A stretch of 64,000 nt of DNA from JBBQVS01 sp963792705 (GTDB taxonomy: Bacteria; Chloroflexota; Ktedonobacteria; Ktedonobacterales; Ktedonobacteraceae): positions 558,001 through 622,000 of the forward strand of contig CAWBXD010000012.1 in assembly GCA_963792705.1 (NCBI GenBank), written 5' to 3'. Positions 44,206-52,744 of the stretch are shown piece by piece. Positions within the stretch are counted from its first letter, which is position 1, and the number at the start of each line of letters is the position of its first letter. The position numbers and the translations under genes are program-made. The notes under the pieces are model-generated. The model was not told the DNA's origin and made no database searches. It worked only from the letters and a program-made list of their open reading frames with translations.

Positions 44206-44640
44206 CTATCCAACGTAGGTCGCGCCAGTCATTACGCCAACAGCGATTACGGTTAAGACAAAACCTATGGTTGCCCAGAGACGTGCTGGTGCTTCACCCG
44301 TTTTTGCACGTTTTTTAATCGCTGGACGCAATGCACCATCGCCAATACCTAAAAGCACAATCGCAATCACAAACGCTGTCATGACAAGACCTCCCCACGC
44401 GCTGCCAAAAAAATTACCAAAGCCGTTTGTACGTGTAATCAATACGATGCCAAAACCAATAGTGAGCGTTCCCGCATATGTCAGAAAACGCACGGTGTTG
44501 ATGGCAAGCCCTACCAGCGTCTCACTTGCCCCCTTGCCTATCAGAGGCACAATTACAAACGCGAGTAGAGCGTAACCGCCCACCCAAATAGCCGCACATA
44601 CGACATGCCCATAGCGTATAAGCCACGATAAAAGTAGCAT
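44206..44640 (-). CDS. Small four-helix membrane protein, CopD/DUF2269-like
   Basis: About 144 residues with four hydrophobic segments. The first contains RYGHVVCAAIWVGGYALLAF, where His and Trp-x-Gly-Gly resemble CopD-like and DUF2269-type proteins that may bind haem or copper; the last ends GVMTGATYVG. Translation is coupled to the preceding DUF3817 gene (TGATG overlap) with AAGGAGGAG as ribosome site. The pair is divergent from a TetR gene with operator-like palindromes, so it is probably a TetR-controlled membrane unit. Function not established. Confidence 0.68.
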   Translation of the reverse strand: MLLLSWLIRYGHVVCAAIWVGGYALLAFVIVPLIGKGASETLVGLAINTVRFLTYAGTLTIGFGIVLITRTNGFGNFFGSAWGGLVMTAFVIAIVLLGIGDGALRPAIKKRAKTGEAPARLWATIGFVLTVIAVGVMTGATYVG

Positions 44641-44951
44641 CACATCTCCTCCTTCTGCTCAAAAGAAATACGTCGAAGAATAAGCCATTCGCCAATGAAT
44701 GCCCCAGGAGGGCCAGCCGTTACAAGCACCAACGCGGGAAACCACCAGCCCCACAATCCATCGAGGGCCGCTGTTCCCACTATAATGAGTAATAGCAAGA
44801 AGTTTATACCGTGTAATGGTCCCAAAACTTGCACAATAGTGTGCTGTTTTGTTAATGCCGCCGATACAAGTGCTACTAGAAGCACAAGGTCTATAAGCGC
44901 GACCACTTGTACAATCCGTAGGCGTTTACGGATACGTTCACCTTTTTGCAT
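44640..44951 (-). CDS. DUF3817 membrane protein
   Basis: 103 residues with three hydrophobic helices. Features QVVALIDLVLLVALVSAAL, VLGPLHGINFLLLL and WGWWFPALVLVTAGPPGAF match the DUF3817 pattern (LG..HG..F.. followed by P.G). The family is of unknown function. It is the first gene of a two-gene unit starting just downstream of the operator pair at 44976-45011. ATG follows GGAAAG. Confidence 0.78.
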   Translation of the reverse strand: MQKGERIRKRLRIVQVVALIDLVLLVALVSAALTKQHTIVQVLGPLHGINFLLLLIIVGTAALDGLWGWWFPALVLVTAGPPGAFIGEWLILRRISFEQKEEM

Positions 44952-44975
44952 ATGTTATCTTTCCTTAAAATTAAA

Positions 44976-45011
44976 TCAAACGTGTTTGAAACGTACATCA
45001 AACGCGTTTTA
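44976..45011. promoter_or_regulatory. Probable TetR operator pair
   Basis: TCAAACGTGTTTGA (44976-44989), a perfect palindrome with 6-bp arms, and TCAAACGCGTTTTA (44998-45011) with one mismatch, 22 bp centre to centre. They lie between the divergent DUF3817 gene and the TetR gene and about 18 bp upstream of a TATACT (45029-45034) -10 candidate for tetR, so bound repressor would block the -35 region. Confidence 0.7.
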
Positions 45012-45058
45012 ATCATAGCGAAATATGATATACTTTGTCAAGAAGGGATAAAACAGGG

Positions 45059-45688
45059 ATGACGACGAGTGACCCAAAAGAGCGTATACTTAATGCGGCT
45101 GAGCGCATTTTTACCGAACAAGGCTTAGAAGCGGTCTCGCTACGAGCGGTGACAGCAGAGGCGGGCGTCAATATTGCCGCCGTGAATTATTATTTTGGTT
45201 CAAAAGCAGCATTACTGCAAGCTATGACACAGCGTTATTTTGCGCCTGTGAATGTAGAACAGCTTCATCAGCTTGAGATACTTGAAACGAGCACACGAGG
45301 ACCTTCAGTAGAAGCAATACTTCTTGCTTATACCGCACCTATTTTTGCCATGTTCGACGCACAACGAGGGCGAGAATGGATGCAAGCGAAAATACTGGCC
45401 TATCGTGCTGAACCATCACCTCATATCAACGATCAGACGGAGAGCGAGGGGGACGCGGAAGTGACGAGTCGCTATTATGAAGTGTTGCGTCGCGTACTAC
45501 CCCATGTACCAGCAAACGAACTCTGGTGGCGTTTCGAGCGCGCCCGTAATCTACTGCTGGCAAACCAGAGCAGGCGTTTTATGACCCCTTCTGAAATCGC
45601 GCTACCGGAAAGCTCAAGACGAGACGAGCGTGCTTGGCTCATCACGTTTCTTGTTGGGGCACTGCAAGCACCTTCAACAGCAGGATAG
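45059..45688 (+). CDS. TetR/AcrR family transcriptional regulator
   Basis: 209 residues. DNA-binding domain at the N-terminus: RILNAAERIFTEQGLEAVSL then RAVTAEAGVNIAAVNYYFGS followed by KAALLQAM, a textbook TetR helix-turn-helix. The C-terminal region resembles the C-terminal domain of DUF1956/CerR-like TetR proteins (LRRVLPHVPANELWWRFERA). ATG 45059 is preferred over an upstream TTG; the ribosome site is AAGAAGGG. It probably represses itself and the divergent membrane pair through the two palindromes at 44976-45011. Confidence 0.92.
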   Translation: MTTSDPKERILNAAERIFTEQGLEAVSLRAVTAEAGVNIAAVNYYFGSKAALLQAMTQRYFAPVNVEQLHQLEILETSTRGPSVEAILLAYTAPIFAMFDAQRGREWMQAKILAYRAEPSPHINDQTESEGDAEVTSRYYEVLRRVLPHVPANELWWRFERARNLLLANQSRRFMTPSEIALPESSRRDERAWLITFLVGALQAPSTAG

Positions 45689-45860
45689 ACAGGTTTGAGA
45701 TCGGGTGTCTTTGTTCCCATTCAGCCTTTATATTACCTCGTATGAGGGCTTGCCTCTGTGGAATACACGAGGCATATCGCTAACGAGATAGTTCTTCCTG
45801 TGTACTACTGAGTAACCTTGTACGTGTATACAAAGAAAAGGGATGGCAGGAAGAGAGTGC

Positions 45861-48071
45861 ATGAAGAACAGCACAAAACCATTACCGCTGCACCAGAAGA
45901 CGAATAGCGTCTCCTGGTTCACCGTACTGAAGCACTCATGTCAATCAGCACTGCGTATAGACCGCTCACAAATTACCGCAGTCCAGGCTGTCAGGGGAAC
46001 CATTGGCTTCGTGTTGCCGCTCGCGATTGGTGTGGCAACCGGGCATGTGGTGGAGGGCGTCTCACTAGCAGGAGGAGCGGCAACGCTTGGTGCTGTTGGC
46101 CTCACCTATACCTATCGTGCGCGAATCCGTACTCTGCTCCTGGCCTGTCTTGCTATTGCATGCTCAGCATTTGTGGGTAGTCTCGTTGGGCGTATTGATT
46201 GGCTTGCTATTCTTGTCCTCGGTTTGTGGGGGTTTGGCGCAGGACTTCTCGCATCTATCAGTCAAGTAGCATTGGTTATTGGCATTCAGGCCGTAGTTGC
46301 TCTGATTATCCTCTCTCATTTCGCCCTCAGCCCGCTTCAGGCTCTGTTACAAGCATTGCTTCTGCTTGCTGGTGCCTTATTTCAAACGCTACTAGCAAGT
46401 ATTCCTTTTCCGCACCAACGTGCAGCACCAGAACGCGTTGCCCTTGCCTCAGTCTATCAAAAGCTTGCTACATACGTTGCTGATACAACAAATGAGCAAC
46501 ATAGGCAGAGTGTCAGAGATGCATTGCTAAAAGCGTATACTACGGTACAAGATACCAATATGCGAAGCCCTCAAGGAAAAATATTTGTTGCGCTTTTTGA
46601 GGAGGCGGAGCGCATGCGCCTGGTCGTCATTGCGTTAACAAGGCTTCTGCGCGAAGTGCAAAAAGATACCACAATCAAGCAGGAATACGCAACTTATGCG
46701 AAGCAAATACTACAAGCAAGCGCGGGTATACTCCGACAGGTTGCGAATGAGGTAACATTAACGCGCAAAACAATAAACGTAACGGAGTTATTTCAGCAGT
46801 TGGAACAAGTCTTGGCAACACTCCATCGTCAGGATGCACTTAGAACAAACGATGGCATTACACAACAAATAGGAATTTATTGTAATCTCTTGCATGAACA
46901 ATTGTATACGGCGCAACAGTTAGCGGAGGCAAGACGAAACGACCAAAACACGCTTTTGCAAGACCTAAACTTGCCACAACAAGCGCGCTTCCGCTTTCGA
47001 GACGCTTTGATGACACTACAAGCCAACCTTACGCCTCGTTCAGTATTTTTTCGTCACGCGGTACGTCAAGGTGTCACACTCGCACTAGCAACCGCTCTCT
47101 ATCGTATCACGCCGCTTCCCATAGAACGTGGTTACTGGATAGCCCTTACCGCTCTCCTTGTACTCAGGCCCGACTTTTCCACGACGTTTACACGCGGTAT
47201 CGCACGTCTACTAGGCACACTCTTAGGTGCTGTCCTTACAACAGTGCTGGTGGCTACAATCGCTCCTGCCAAAGAAATACTCGTGCTTTTAGATGCACTT
47301 GCGGCGTATCTGGCGTTTTCTTTCCTACTTGCGAATTATGCACTCTTCTCCGCTTTCATTACCGTAGAAGTAGTTTTCCTGCTCACATTTGTTGAGCCAC
47401 AACCTCTCGTTACAGCAGCATATCGTGCTACTGATACCATTATCGGGGGTGTTCTTGCGCTAGGATTATATCTTGTTTGGCCCACCTGGGAGCATCCGCA
47501 TGTCCTTGATAACATAACTCATCGTCTTGAAACACTACGCCATTATTTTGTTGCCGTTATGCAAGCCTATGCTCATCCTGAAACATATACGACACGCGAA
47601 ATCGAGGCTCTTCGTATCAACTCACGCTTAGCTCGCTCTAATGCGAGCGCGTCTGTTCAGCGTTCGCAACAAGAACCAGAAACCAGCCGTGTTCGTCGAG
47701 TAGACCATGAACTTGCCGATGGCATATTAACCGCAGCAGACCTTATAGCTCAGAATGTGATTGTGCTTGAAGCCTTCTTACTAGAGAACCCGGCCCATTA
47801 CAGACTATCAGAAACGCTACCATTCACGCATGCAGTTGACGAAGCATTTCATGTGCTCATTACAAGCATCCAGGAAGAGCAGCCAATAACAACATTTCCA
47901 GACGTACAGGCTACCCTCACACCAATTGAACATGCAGTGACCTCCGCAAGCAACACACACACTGACCTCCATTTTGTGTGTGTGGAGGCAAAAAGTATCG
48001 CTCATAGCGTTAACACAATGAAGCAACTTCTCGCTACGCACTTGGAAGATACTATGCGGATAGAAAAATAA
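45861..48071 (+). CDS. FUSC family membrane transporter
   Basis: About 736 residues in two halves, each with a cluster of membrane helices (about 40-180 and 400-540) followed by a long cytoplasmic helical region. The second cluster begins RHAVRQGVTLALATALYRIT then ERGYWIALTALLVLRPDF, the FUSC signature. Relatives (YccS, aromatic acid exporters) export aromatic acids or similar compounds. ATG 45861 follows AGGAAGAGAG; an ATG six codons upstream is possible. The stop codon is followed in the same frame by a monooxygenase-like sequence without its own start. Confidence 0.85.
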   Translation: MKNSTKPLPLHQKTNSVSWFTVLKHSCQSALRIDRSQITAVQAVRGTIGFVLPLAIGVATGHVVEGVSLAGGAATLGAVGLTYTYRARIRTLLLACLAIACSAFVGSLVGRIDWLAILVLGLWGFGAGLLASISQVALVIGIQAVVALIILSHFALSPLQALLQALLLLAGALFQTLLASIPFPHQRAAPERVALASVYQKLATYVADTTNEQHRQSVRDALLKAYTTVQDTNMRSPQGKIFVALFEEAERMRLVVIALTRLLREVQKDTTIKQEYATYAKQILQASAGILRQVANEVTLTRKTINVTELFQQLEQVLATLHRQDALRTNDGITQQIGIYCNLLHEQLYTAQQLAEARRNDQNTLLQDLNLPQQARFRFRDALMTLQANLTPRSVFFRHAVRQGVTLALATALYRITPLPIERGYWIALTALLVLRPDFSTTFTRGIARLLGTLLGAVLTTVLVATIAPAKEILVLLDALAAYLAFSFLLANYALFSAFITVEVVFLLTFVEPQPLVTAAYRATDTIIGGVLALGLYLVWPTWEHPHVLDNITHRLETLRHYFVAVMQAYAHPETYTTREIEALRINSRLARSNASASVQRSQQEPETSRVRRVDHELADGILTAADLIAQNVIVLEAFLLENPAHYRLSETLPFTHAVDEAFHVLITSIQEEQPITTFPDVQATLTPIEHAVTSASNTHTDLHFVCVEAKSIAHSVNTMKQLLATHLEDTMRIEK

Positions 48072-48383
48072 AAACAGATTATCAGCACAACTCCTGATCG
48101 CCAACAAGCGTTGCTAGCGTTCGTTATCGGCAACGATAACAAGACCTTTGCCGAGGCACCAGGATACCGTTCCGCCAACTTCCATCGTGATCGTGATGGC
48201 ATGCATGTCATCAACTACTCACATTGGGATAGTGAGCAAGCATTTCTTAATGCAATTAATACTATGTTCAACATCCCAAATTTGACAATGGAACAAGCGA
48301 ACCGGATAGCAACCGCCCAAGCAGGTGGTGTTGGACAAACAGACTTCCGCTTCTACGAGGTGGTCTTCTCGGCTCATATATAA
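48072..48383 (+). pseudogene. 5'-truncated antibiotic biosynthesis monooxygenase (ABM)-like gene
   Basis: Directly after the FUSC stop codon (TAA 48069-48071) and in the same frame, the sequence reads KQIISTTPDRQQALLAFVIG, then EAPGYRSANFHRDRDGMHVI and NYSHWDSEQAF. This is the ABM fold pattern (...PG..SA..HR..DG..V.NY..W.S..AF). The homology extends upstream of the first possible start (TTG 48111) up to the stop codon, so the first strand and start codon have been lost, probably by a deletion that joined it to the FUSC gene. It may be dead or made only by readthrough. Confidence 0.65.
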
Positions 48384-48473
48384 GGCAAAAAGTCCCGATG
48401 GTTACATACCGTCTCTTTATCCATTTTGTAAACGTGTTATGAGAAAATTAGAGATTTAGAGAGGAGACATATA

Positions 48474-48701
48474 ATGGCAGAGAACGACAAACTCAAAACA
48501 GGGGATCGTGTCGAGTGGGATACATCACAGGGCAAAACATCGGGTGAGGTGAAAAAGAAAATCACTGAACCTACCGACATCAAAAAGCACCATGTAGCCG
48601 CTTCAAAGGAAAACCCTGAATATATTGTAGAGAGCGATAAATCAGGCAAGGAAGCGGCACACAAACCCGAAGAATTGCGTAAGAAGGCAAAGAAAGATTA
48701 A
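48474..48701 (+). CDS. DUF2945 (hypervirulence-associated TUDOR domain) protein
   Basis: 75 residues, basic and lysine-rich. It has the family pattern LKTGDRVEWDTSQGKTSGEV, then HVAASKENPEYIVESDKSGK and AHKPEELRK. This small SH3/tudor-like barrel occurs in many soil bacteria and fungi; its function is uncertain. ATG follows GAGAGGAGAC. Monocistronic, ended by a 52-bp palindrome. Confidence 0.9.
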   Translation: MAENDKLKTGDRVEWDTSQGKTSGEVKKKITEPTDIKKHHVAASKENPEYIVESDKSGKEAAHKPEELRKKAKKD

Positions 48702-48705
48702 TCTA

Positions 48706-48757
48706 ATCAAAAGCTATGAGTCCTGCTCGCTAGCGAGCAGGACTCATAGCTTTTGAT
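48706..48757. terminator. Perfect 52-bp palindrome, bidirectional terminator
   Basis: Perfect inverted repeat with no spacer (ATCAAAAGCTATGAGTCC... centred on GCTAGC at about 48731). It sits between the DUF2945 gene and the convergent response regulator. Confidence 0.8.
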
Positions 48758-48765
48758 TTGTAGAA

Positions 48766-49503
48766 CTACCAGCGAAACGCGTAGCCGACACCACGCACTG
48801 TCTGAATCAGTTTCGGATTTGCGGGGTCTTCTTCCAGCTTTTCGCGCAACCAGCGAATATGGACATCAACGGTACGCGTATCACCTGCATAGTCGTACCC
48901 CCACACATTGTGGAGCAATTGATCGCGAGTGAGGACGGTGCCACGATTGCGTACAAGATAGGTCAACAAATCGAATTGCTTTGGTTGTAGTTCCATGTCC
49001 TGCCCTCGACAATTGACGCGCCTACCTGCAAGGTCTATACGCAGAGGTCCCGCGACCAGTTCACGACTGAGACGTGGCACCTCTTGCGCTGGCTCCTGTG
49101 CGAAGGCAAGACTTTCTGCGAGATGAGGATACTCGGCGCGGCGCAAGAGCGCACGAACGCGAGCGAGCAGTTCGCGGCGACCAAACGGCTTGGTGACGTA
49201 ATCATCGGCTCCGACTTCAAGACCGACCACTTTGTCGATCTCGTCGCCTTTCGCGGTCAGCATCATAATTGGCGTTGTCTGCGTATGCGCCTCGCGCCGC
49301 AATTGCCGACATACCTCAAGACCATCCATTTCTGGCAGCATAATATCTAATATAATCAGGTCAAGTTTCTCAGTTCTTGCTGCCTCTAACGCACTGGCTC
49401 CGTCGGTTGCCGTTGTTACATGATAGCCAGCCTGCTCTAAATTGTACGCAATTGTCTCTACTAAAACCGTTTCGTCATCTACCACAAGAATGTTACGTGC
49501 CAC
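48766..49503 (-). CDS. OmpR/PhoB-type response regulator of the pst operon
   Basis: 245 residues. Receiver domain: ILVVDDE, phosphorylatable Asp in LDLIILDIMLPEMDGL, TPIMMLTAKG with the Thr, and VTKPFGRRELLARV with the Lys. The C-terminal winged helix has LQPKQFDLLTYLVRNRGTVL and DVHIRWLREKLEEDP then RGVGYAF. GTG start follows GGAGG. It lies 21 bp after pstB, at the end of the phosphate-transport operon, so it is the likely PhoB/PhoP-like regulator. No sensor kinase gene is adjacent. Confidence 0.9.
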   Translation of the reverse strand: MARNILVVDDETVLVETIAYNLEQAGYHVTTATDGASALEAARTEKLDLIILDIMLPEMDGLEVCRQLRREAHTQTTPIMMLTAKGDEIDKVVGLEVGADDYVTKPFGRRELLARVRALLRRAEYPHLAESLAFAQEPAQEVPRLSRELVAGPLRIDLAGRRVNCRGQDMELQPKQFDLLTYLVRNRGTVLTRDQLLHNVWGYDYAGDTRTVDVHIRWLREKLEEDPANPKLIQTVRGVGYAFRW

Positions 49504-49524
49504 AAACTGCCTCCAACCAGTGGA

Positions 49525-50451
49525 TCAACCAAAACGCCCACTGATGTAGTCTTCTGTCTCTTTTTTCTTAGGACGCTCAAAGAGTTCCACTGTTGGTGAA
49601 ATCTCCATCAGTTTACCACTTAGAAAGAAACCCGTGTACTGCGAGACACGTGATGCTTGCTGCATGTTGTGAGTCACAATTACAATGGTGTAGTCTTTCA
49701 CCAGTTCATTGATCAATTCCTCAATTTTGAGTGTTGCGATTGGATCAAGTGCTGATGCCGGCTCGTCCATCAACAGCACATCAGGTTTGACCGCAAGAGC
49801 GCGAGCGATACACAGACGCTGCTGCTGTCCGCCAGAAAGACCAAGAGCTGAGGCATTTAAGCGATCCTTCACCTCATCCCAGATAGCAGCACCACGCAGG
49901 CTCTGCTCCACCGTTTCTTTAATATAGTTGTTCGGTTTGCCTTGCACACGTAATCCATAAGCGATATTCTCAAAGATAGACTTTGGAAATGGGTTAGGAC
50001 GCTGGAAAACCATCCCTACCCGTTGACGCAACAGCACAACATCCTGACTCTTGTCGTAGATGTTTTTGCCGTCCATCTTGGCTACGCCTTCAGTACGAGA
50101 GCCAAGAATGAGGTCATTCATACGGTTGAGCGTGCGTAAAAAAGTTGATTTGCCGCAGCCAGAAGGCCCAATCAGGGCCGTGACCTGGCGTTCCCGTATC
50201 GGTATGGCAATATCGTACAACGCCTGCTTCGAGCCGTAGAAAAAGTTTAAATGCTCGACATTAATCTTATAGTTTGCATTCTCATCTATGAGAGTGCTAG
50301 CATCAACTTTCCTATGTACAAGGTCGGTGGGAGATACAGCCGGTGTATTGTTCTGAACGGTTCCCTCGCTCAGTGCTGGCTGCTGATTGGTTTGTGGGTT
50401 TTGCAGTTGTTGCACTGGTTGCGGATTGAGACGCGATGGTTCCATTGCCAT
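49525..50451 (-). CDS. pstB: Phosphate ABC transporter ATPase PstB
   Basis: 308 residues. After an N-terminal Gln/Pro-rich extension of about 55 residues not usual for PstB, the ATPase domain follows: NFFYGSKQALYDI, Walker A IGPSGCGKSTFLRTLNRMND (diagnostic of PstB), Q-loop VGMVFQRPNPFPKSI, signature LSGGQQQRLCIARALA, Walker B VLLMDEPASALDP and IVTHNM. The C-terminus is PstB-like (ETEDYISGRFG). It energises high-affinity phosphate uptake. ATG follows AAGGAG. Confidence 0.97.
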   Translation of the reverse strand: MAMEPSRLNPQPVQQLQNPQTNQQPALSEGTVQNNTPAVSPTDLVHRKVDASTLIDENANYKINVEHLNFFYGSKQALYDIAIPIRERQVTALIGPSGCGKSTFLRTLNRMNDLILGSRTEGVAKMDGKNIYDKSQDVVLLRQRVGMVFQRPNPFPKSIFENIAYGLRVQGKPNNYIKETVEQSLRGAAIWDEVKDRLNASALGLSGGQQQRLCIARALAVKPDVLLMDEPASALDPIATLKIEELINELVKDYTIVIVTHNMQQASRVSQYTGFFLSGKLMEISPTVELFERPKKKETEDYISGRFG

Positions 50452-50488
50452 CAGATTACTCCTTCTTGGTTACAGTTCTCATCTTATT

Positions 50489-50758
50489 TTAAGCTAATGG
50501 ATACTCCTTATGCAACGGAATGGACGCATCGACGATAAGCCTATCAGCAAGAACGACCAGACGAATATACCGTCCTGCGAGTGCCTTGCTAATAAAGTAG
50601 GGGCGGCCTTCATACGAGATGTGACCACTACGCGCAACTTTGCGTGAAAAGATGTTAGCTCCCTCTGGCAGTGTAATATTTCCACTACCAGAAAATTCTG
50701 CTGAGATATTCATACTAGCGTTGCCCTCGCTTTTGCCGAACTGGTTAGAAGGATGCAT
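50489..50758 (-). CDS. Small protein with transposase C-terminal-like barrel, between pstA and pstB
   Basis: About 89 residues. The C-terminal half (SRKVARSGHISYEGRPYFIS, then KALAGRYIRLVVLADRLIVD) resembles the small beta-barrel at the end of IS481/Mu-type transposases (R.V...G.I...G..Y.....LAG..V......L.V), but there is no DDE catalytic core. ATG 50758 has AGAGG at 9 nt; an upstream GTG is an alternative. It is 25 bp after pstA and 37 bp before pstB, on the same strand, so it is co-transcribed. Either a domesticated fragment or a real small subunit; function unknown. Confidence 0.6.
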   Translation of the reverse strand: MHPSNQFGKSEGNASMNISAEFSGSGNITLPEGANIFSRKVARSGHISYEGRPYFISKALAGRYIRLVVLADRLIVDASIPLHKEYPLA

Positions 50759-50782
50759 ATAGCATACCTCTGGAGTCACACA

Positions 50783-51715
50783 TTATGCGGCTGTCAACCT
50801 ACGTTGGATATAACGACCAATACCACGAGCAGCAAGATTTATAATTAACAGTAGAGCTATTAAGACTGCGGATGAACCAGCAGCAATTGTTGATTCTTGA
50901 GCAGAACTAAGACTACTGCTTCCTGCACCGGGTCCTGCAATAAAGTACAGATGAGTAGTCAAGGTATCACTAGCAATTAAGGGATTAAGGGTAAACACGT
51001 TTGGGGGGCTTGTCAGTCCCATCGTGAACAGCAAAGCTGCTGCCTCACCGATAATGCGTCCAGCAGTGAGAATCACACCCGTGATGATTCCTGGCAACGC
51101 CGAAGGAATAACTACGGTGCGAATCACGCGCCACCTCGTCGCTCCTAAAGCAAGCCCTCCTTCACGCAGTTCACGTGGTACCGAGGCAAGTGCGTCTCCA
51201 AATAGACGTAACCCTAAAGGAAGTCCCAAGCAGAGTAGTGTAAGCGCACCAGCGAGACGACTAAAGCCAAGATGTAAAGAACTACTAAAAACCAGGAAAC
51301 CAAACAGTCCTAACACAATCGTTGGAACGCCAGCCAATGTCTCAGCAGCGAATTGAATACTCGTTACGAGCGGTCCCTGTCGTGCATACTCGTTTAGATA
51401 GATAGCCGCCGCAAGCGAGACAGGAATAAGAAATATCTCTGCAAGAATCAACACATAGAACGTGTTGAATATTTCGCGTCCAACACCTGCATCACTCGTG
51501 TTATAAAAGTTTGGGTTTATAAGGTAGGCTAATCCTTGCAGGAGCAAGTAGGCAATAACGCCTATGAAGATCACCACTACAATTGCAGCAACAATCCACA
51601 GAATTGTCGTTGCTACATTATTGCTGGTATGTAAACGTCGTACCAAGCGTGAGAGTTGTGCTACGCGCTCTTCCCTACTTTGCTCAGGTGCTTGTACCAT
51701 TTGCTGGGTACTCAT
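50783..51715 (-). CDS. pstA: Phosphate ABC transporter permease PstA
   Basis: 310 residues, six transmembrane helices. The ABC permease signature in the cytoplasmic loop is ELREGGLALGATRWRVIRTV followed by PSALPGIITGVILTAGRIIGEAAALLF, which is specific for PstA. The N-terminal 40 residues are cytoplasmic. It forms the channel with PstC. The start codon overlaps the pstC stop by 4 bp, so translation is coupled. Confidence 0.95.
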   Translation of the reverse strand: MSTQQMVQAPEQSREERVAQLSRLVRRLHTSNNVATTILWIVAAIVVVIFIGVIAYLLLQGLAYLINPNFYNTSDAGVGREIFNTFYVLILAEIFLIPVSLAAAIYLNEYARQGPLVTSIQFAAETLAGVPTIVLGLFGFLVFSSSLHLGFSRLAGALTLLCLGLPLGLRLFGDALASVPRELREGGLALGATRWRVIRTVVIPSALPGIITGVILTAGRIIGEAAALLFTMGLTSPPNVFTLNPLIASDTLTTHLYFIAGPGAGSSSLSSAQESTIAAGSSAVLIALLLIINLAARGIGRYIQRRLTAA

Positions 51716-52668
51716 TTGTACACACTCCTACTAGCAAGATAACGGCTGATGCAGACAAAGATAAATGAAATGATGAGTAGCACAAATGCCAGCGTAAAGT
51801 AGGCATCGCGTGCTGAACCAAGTGCTTCACCAAAGTCGCTCGCAATCAACTGCGTCATATTGACGTTTGGCTGAAAGAAGACAAAGGGCGTAAGCAGATT
51901 CTTAGGTAAGCCACTACCAAACAGCACAAGGCTTACCGCCAGTGTCTCACCAATCGCACGAGCAGTACCCAGCACAACCGCTGTCGCCAAACCTGATGTG
52001 GCGGCAGGGATGATAGCATTACGCATCATTTGCCAGCGTGTCGAGCCAAGTGCAAGGCTTGCCTCACGCACACCATTTGGAACCGCACGGAGTGCATCAA
52101 TGGAGACGCTGATAATTGTGGGCAGAATCATGATGACCAGCACCAGAATAGCCGCTCCCCAGCCAAAGCCTGCTGTCGCGCTTCCGTGTTCAAGCGGCCC
52201 TATTAAGCGTTGTAAGAAGGGAACCAGCACAACAAGGCCCAAAAAGCCAACTACGACCGAGGGCATACCAGTAAAGATTTCGATAAGTGGCTGCAATATG
52301 CGTGCTAGCCAAGGAGGGCAGAGTTCGGTGAAGAAAAGAGCCATACCAAACGAGAGAGGGGTAGCGATGAGCACTGAGAAAAAGGTAATGACGAGTGACC
52401 CTAGAATGAGACCGCCAGCTCCAAAGCTCGGTAAACCACTGTCCGATGTTGCACCTGTAGGGTCCCAGTTGCTTGTAAACAAAAAGGTGCCAACATTCGC
52501 ACCTTCTCCAAAGACCTTGAATGCATTTAAGCCAACAAAAAGAAATATTCCAATAATGATAACCACGATCAGCACTGCACAAGCAGCGAACACAATACGC
52601 GCGATACGGTCTGCTGCATATGCACCTTGCGACGATCCACTTCGTGACGACTGTTGCTCTAGTTGCAT
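51712..52668 (-). CDS. pstC: Phosphate ABC transporter permease PstC
   Basis: 318 residues, six helices. Loop signature GVREASLALGSTRWQMMRN then AIIPAATSGLATAVVLGTARAIGETLAV, typical of PstC. The open frame continues 79 codons further upstream through the intergenic hairpin and into pstS, but ATG 52668 has a strong ribosome site (GGAAGGAG), so it is the start. Partner of PstA in phosphate uptake. Confidence 0.96.
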   Translation of the reverse strand: MQLEQQSSRSGSSQGAYAADRIARIVFAACAVLIVVIIIGIFLFVGLNAFKVFGEGANVGTFLFTSNWDPTGATSDSGLPSFGAGGLILGSLVITFFSVLIATPLSFGMALFFTELCPPWLARILQPLIEIFTGMPSVVVGFLGLVVLVPFLQRLIGPLEHGSATAGFGWGAAILVLVIMILPTIISVSIDALRAVPNGVREASLALGSTRWQMMRNAIIPAATSGLATAVVLGTARAIGETLAVSLVLFGSGLPKNLLTPFVFFQPNVNMTQLIASDFGEALGSARDAYFTLAFVLLIISFIFVCISRYLASRSVYK

Positions 52669-52695
52669 AACAACACTCCTTCCTAACCACAAATA

Positions 52696-52726
52696 TGTAG
52701 AGGCACAGTCAATCTGCACCTCTACA
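52696..52726 (-). terminator. Intra-operon hairpin between pstS and pstC
   Basis: Arms TGTAGAGG and CCTCTACA (8 bp plus weaker pairs) with a loop of about 15 nt, in the 76-bp pstS-pstC gap. Such hairpins often reduce expression of the permease genes relative to the binding protein. Confidence 0.5.
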
Positions 52727-52744
52727 ACTAGCAGTCGCTGTATA

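Noticed and set aside
50489..50758. Complete insertion sequence in the pst operon
   Set aside because: No DDE catalytic core, no terminal inverted repeats and no target duplication around the small gene.
52190..52690. 166-codon minus-strand frame in the pst region
   Set aside because: Shadow of pstC in another frame; Cys/Trp/Tyr-rich composition and no motif.
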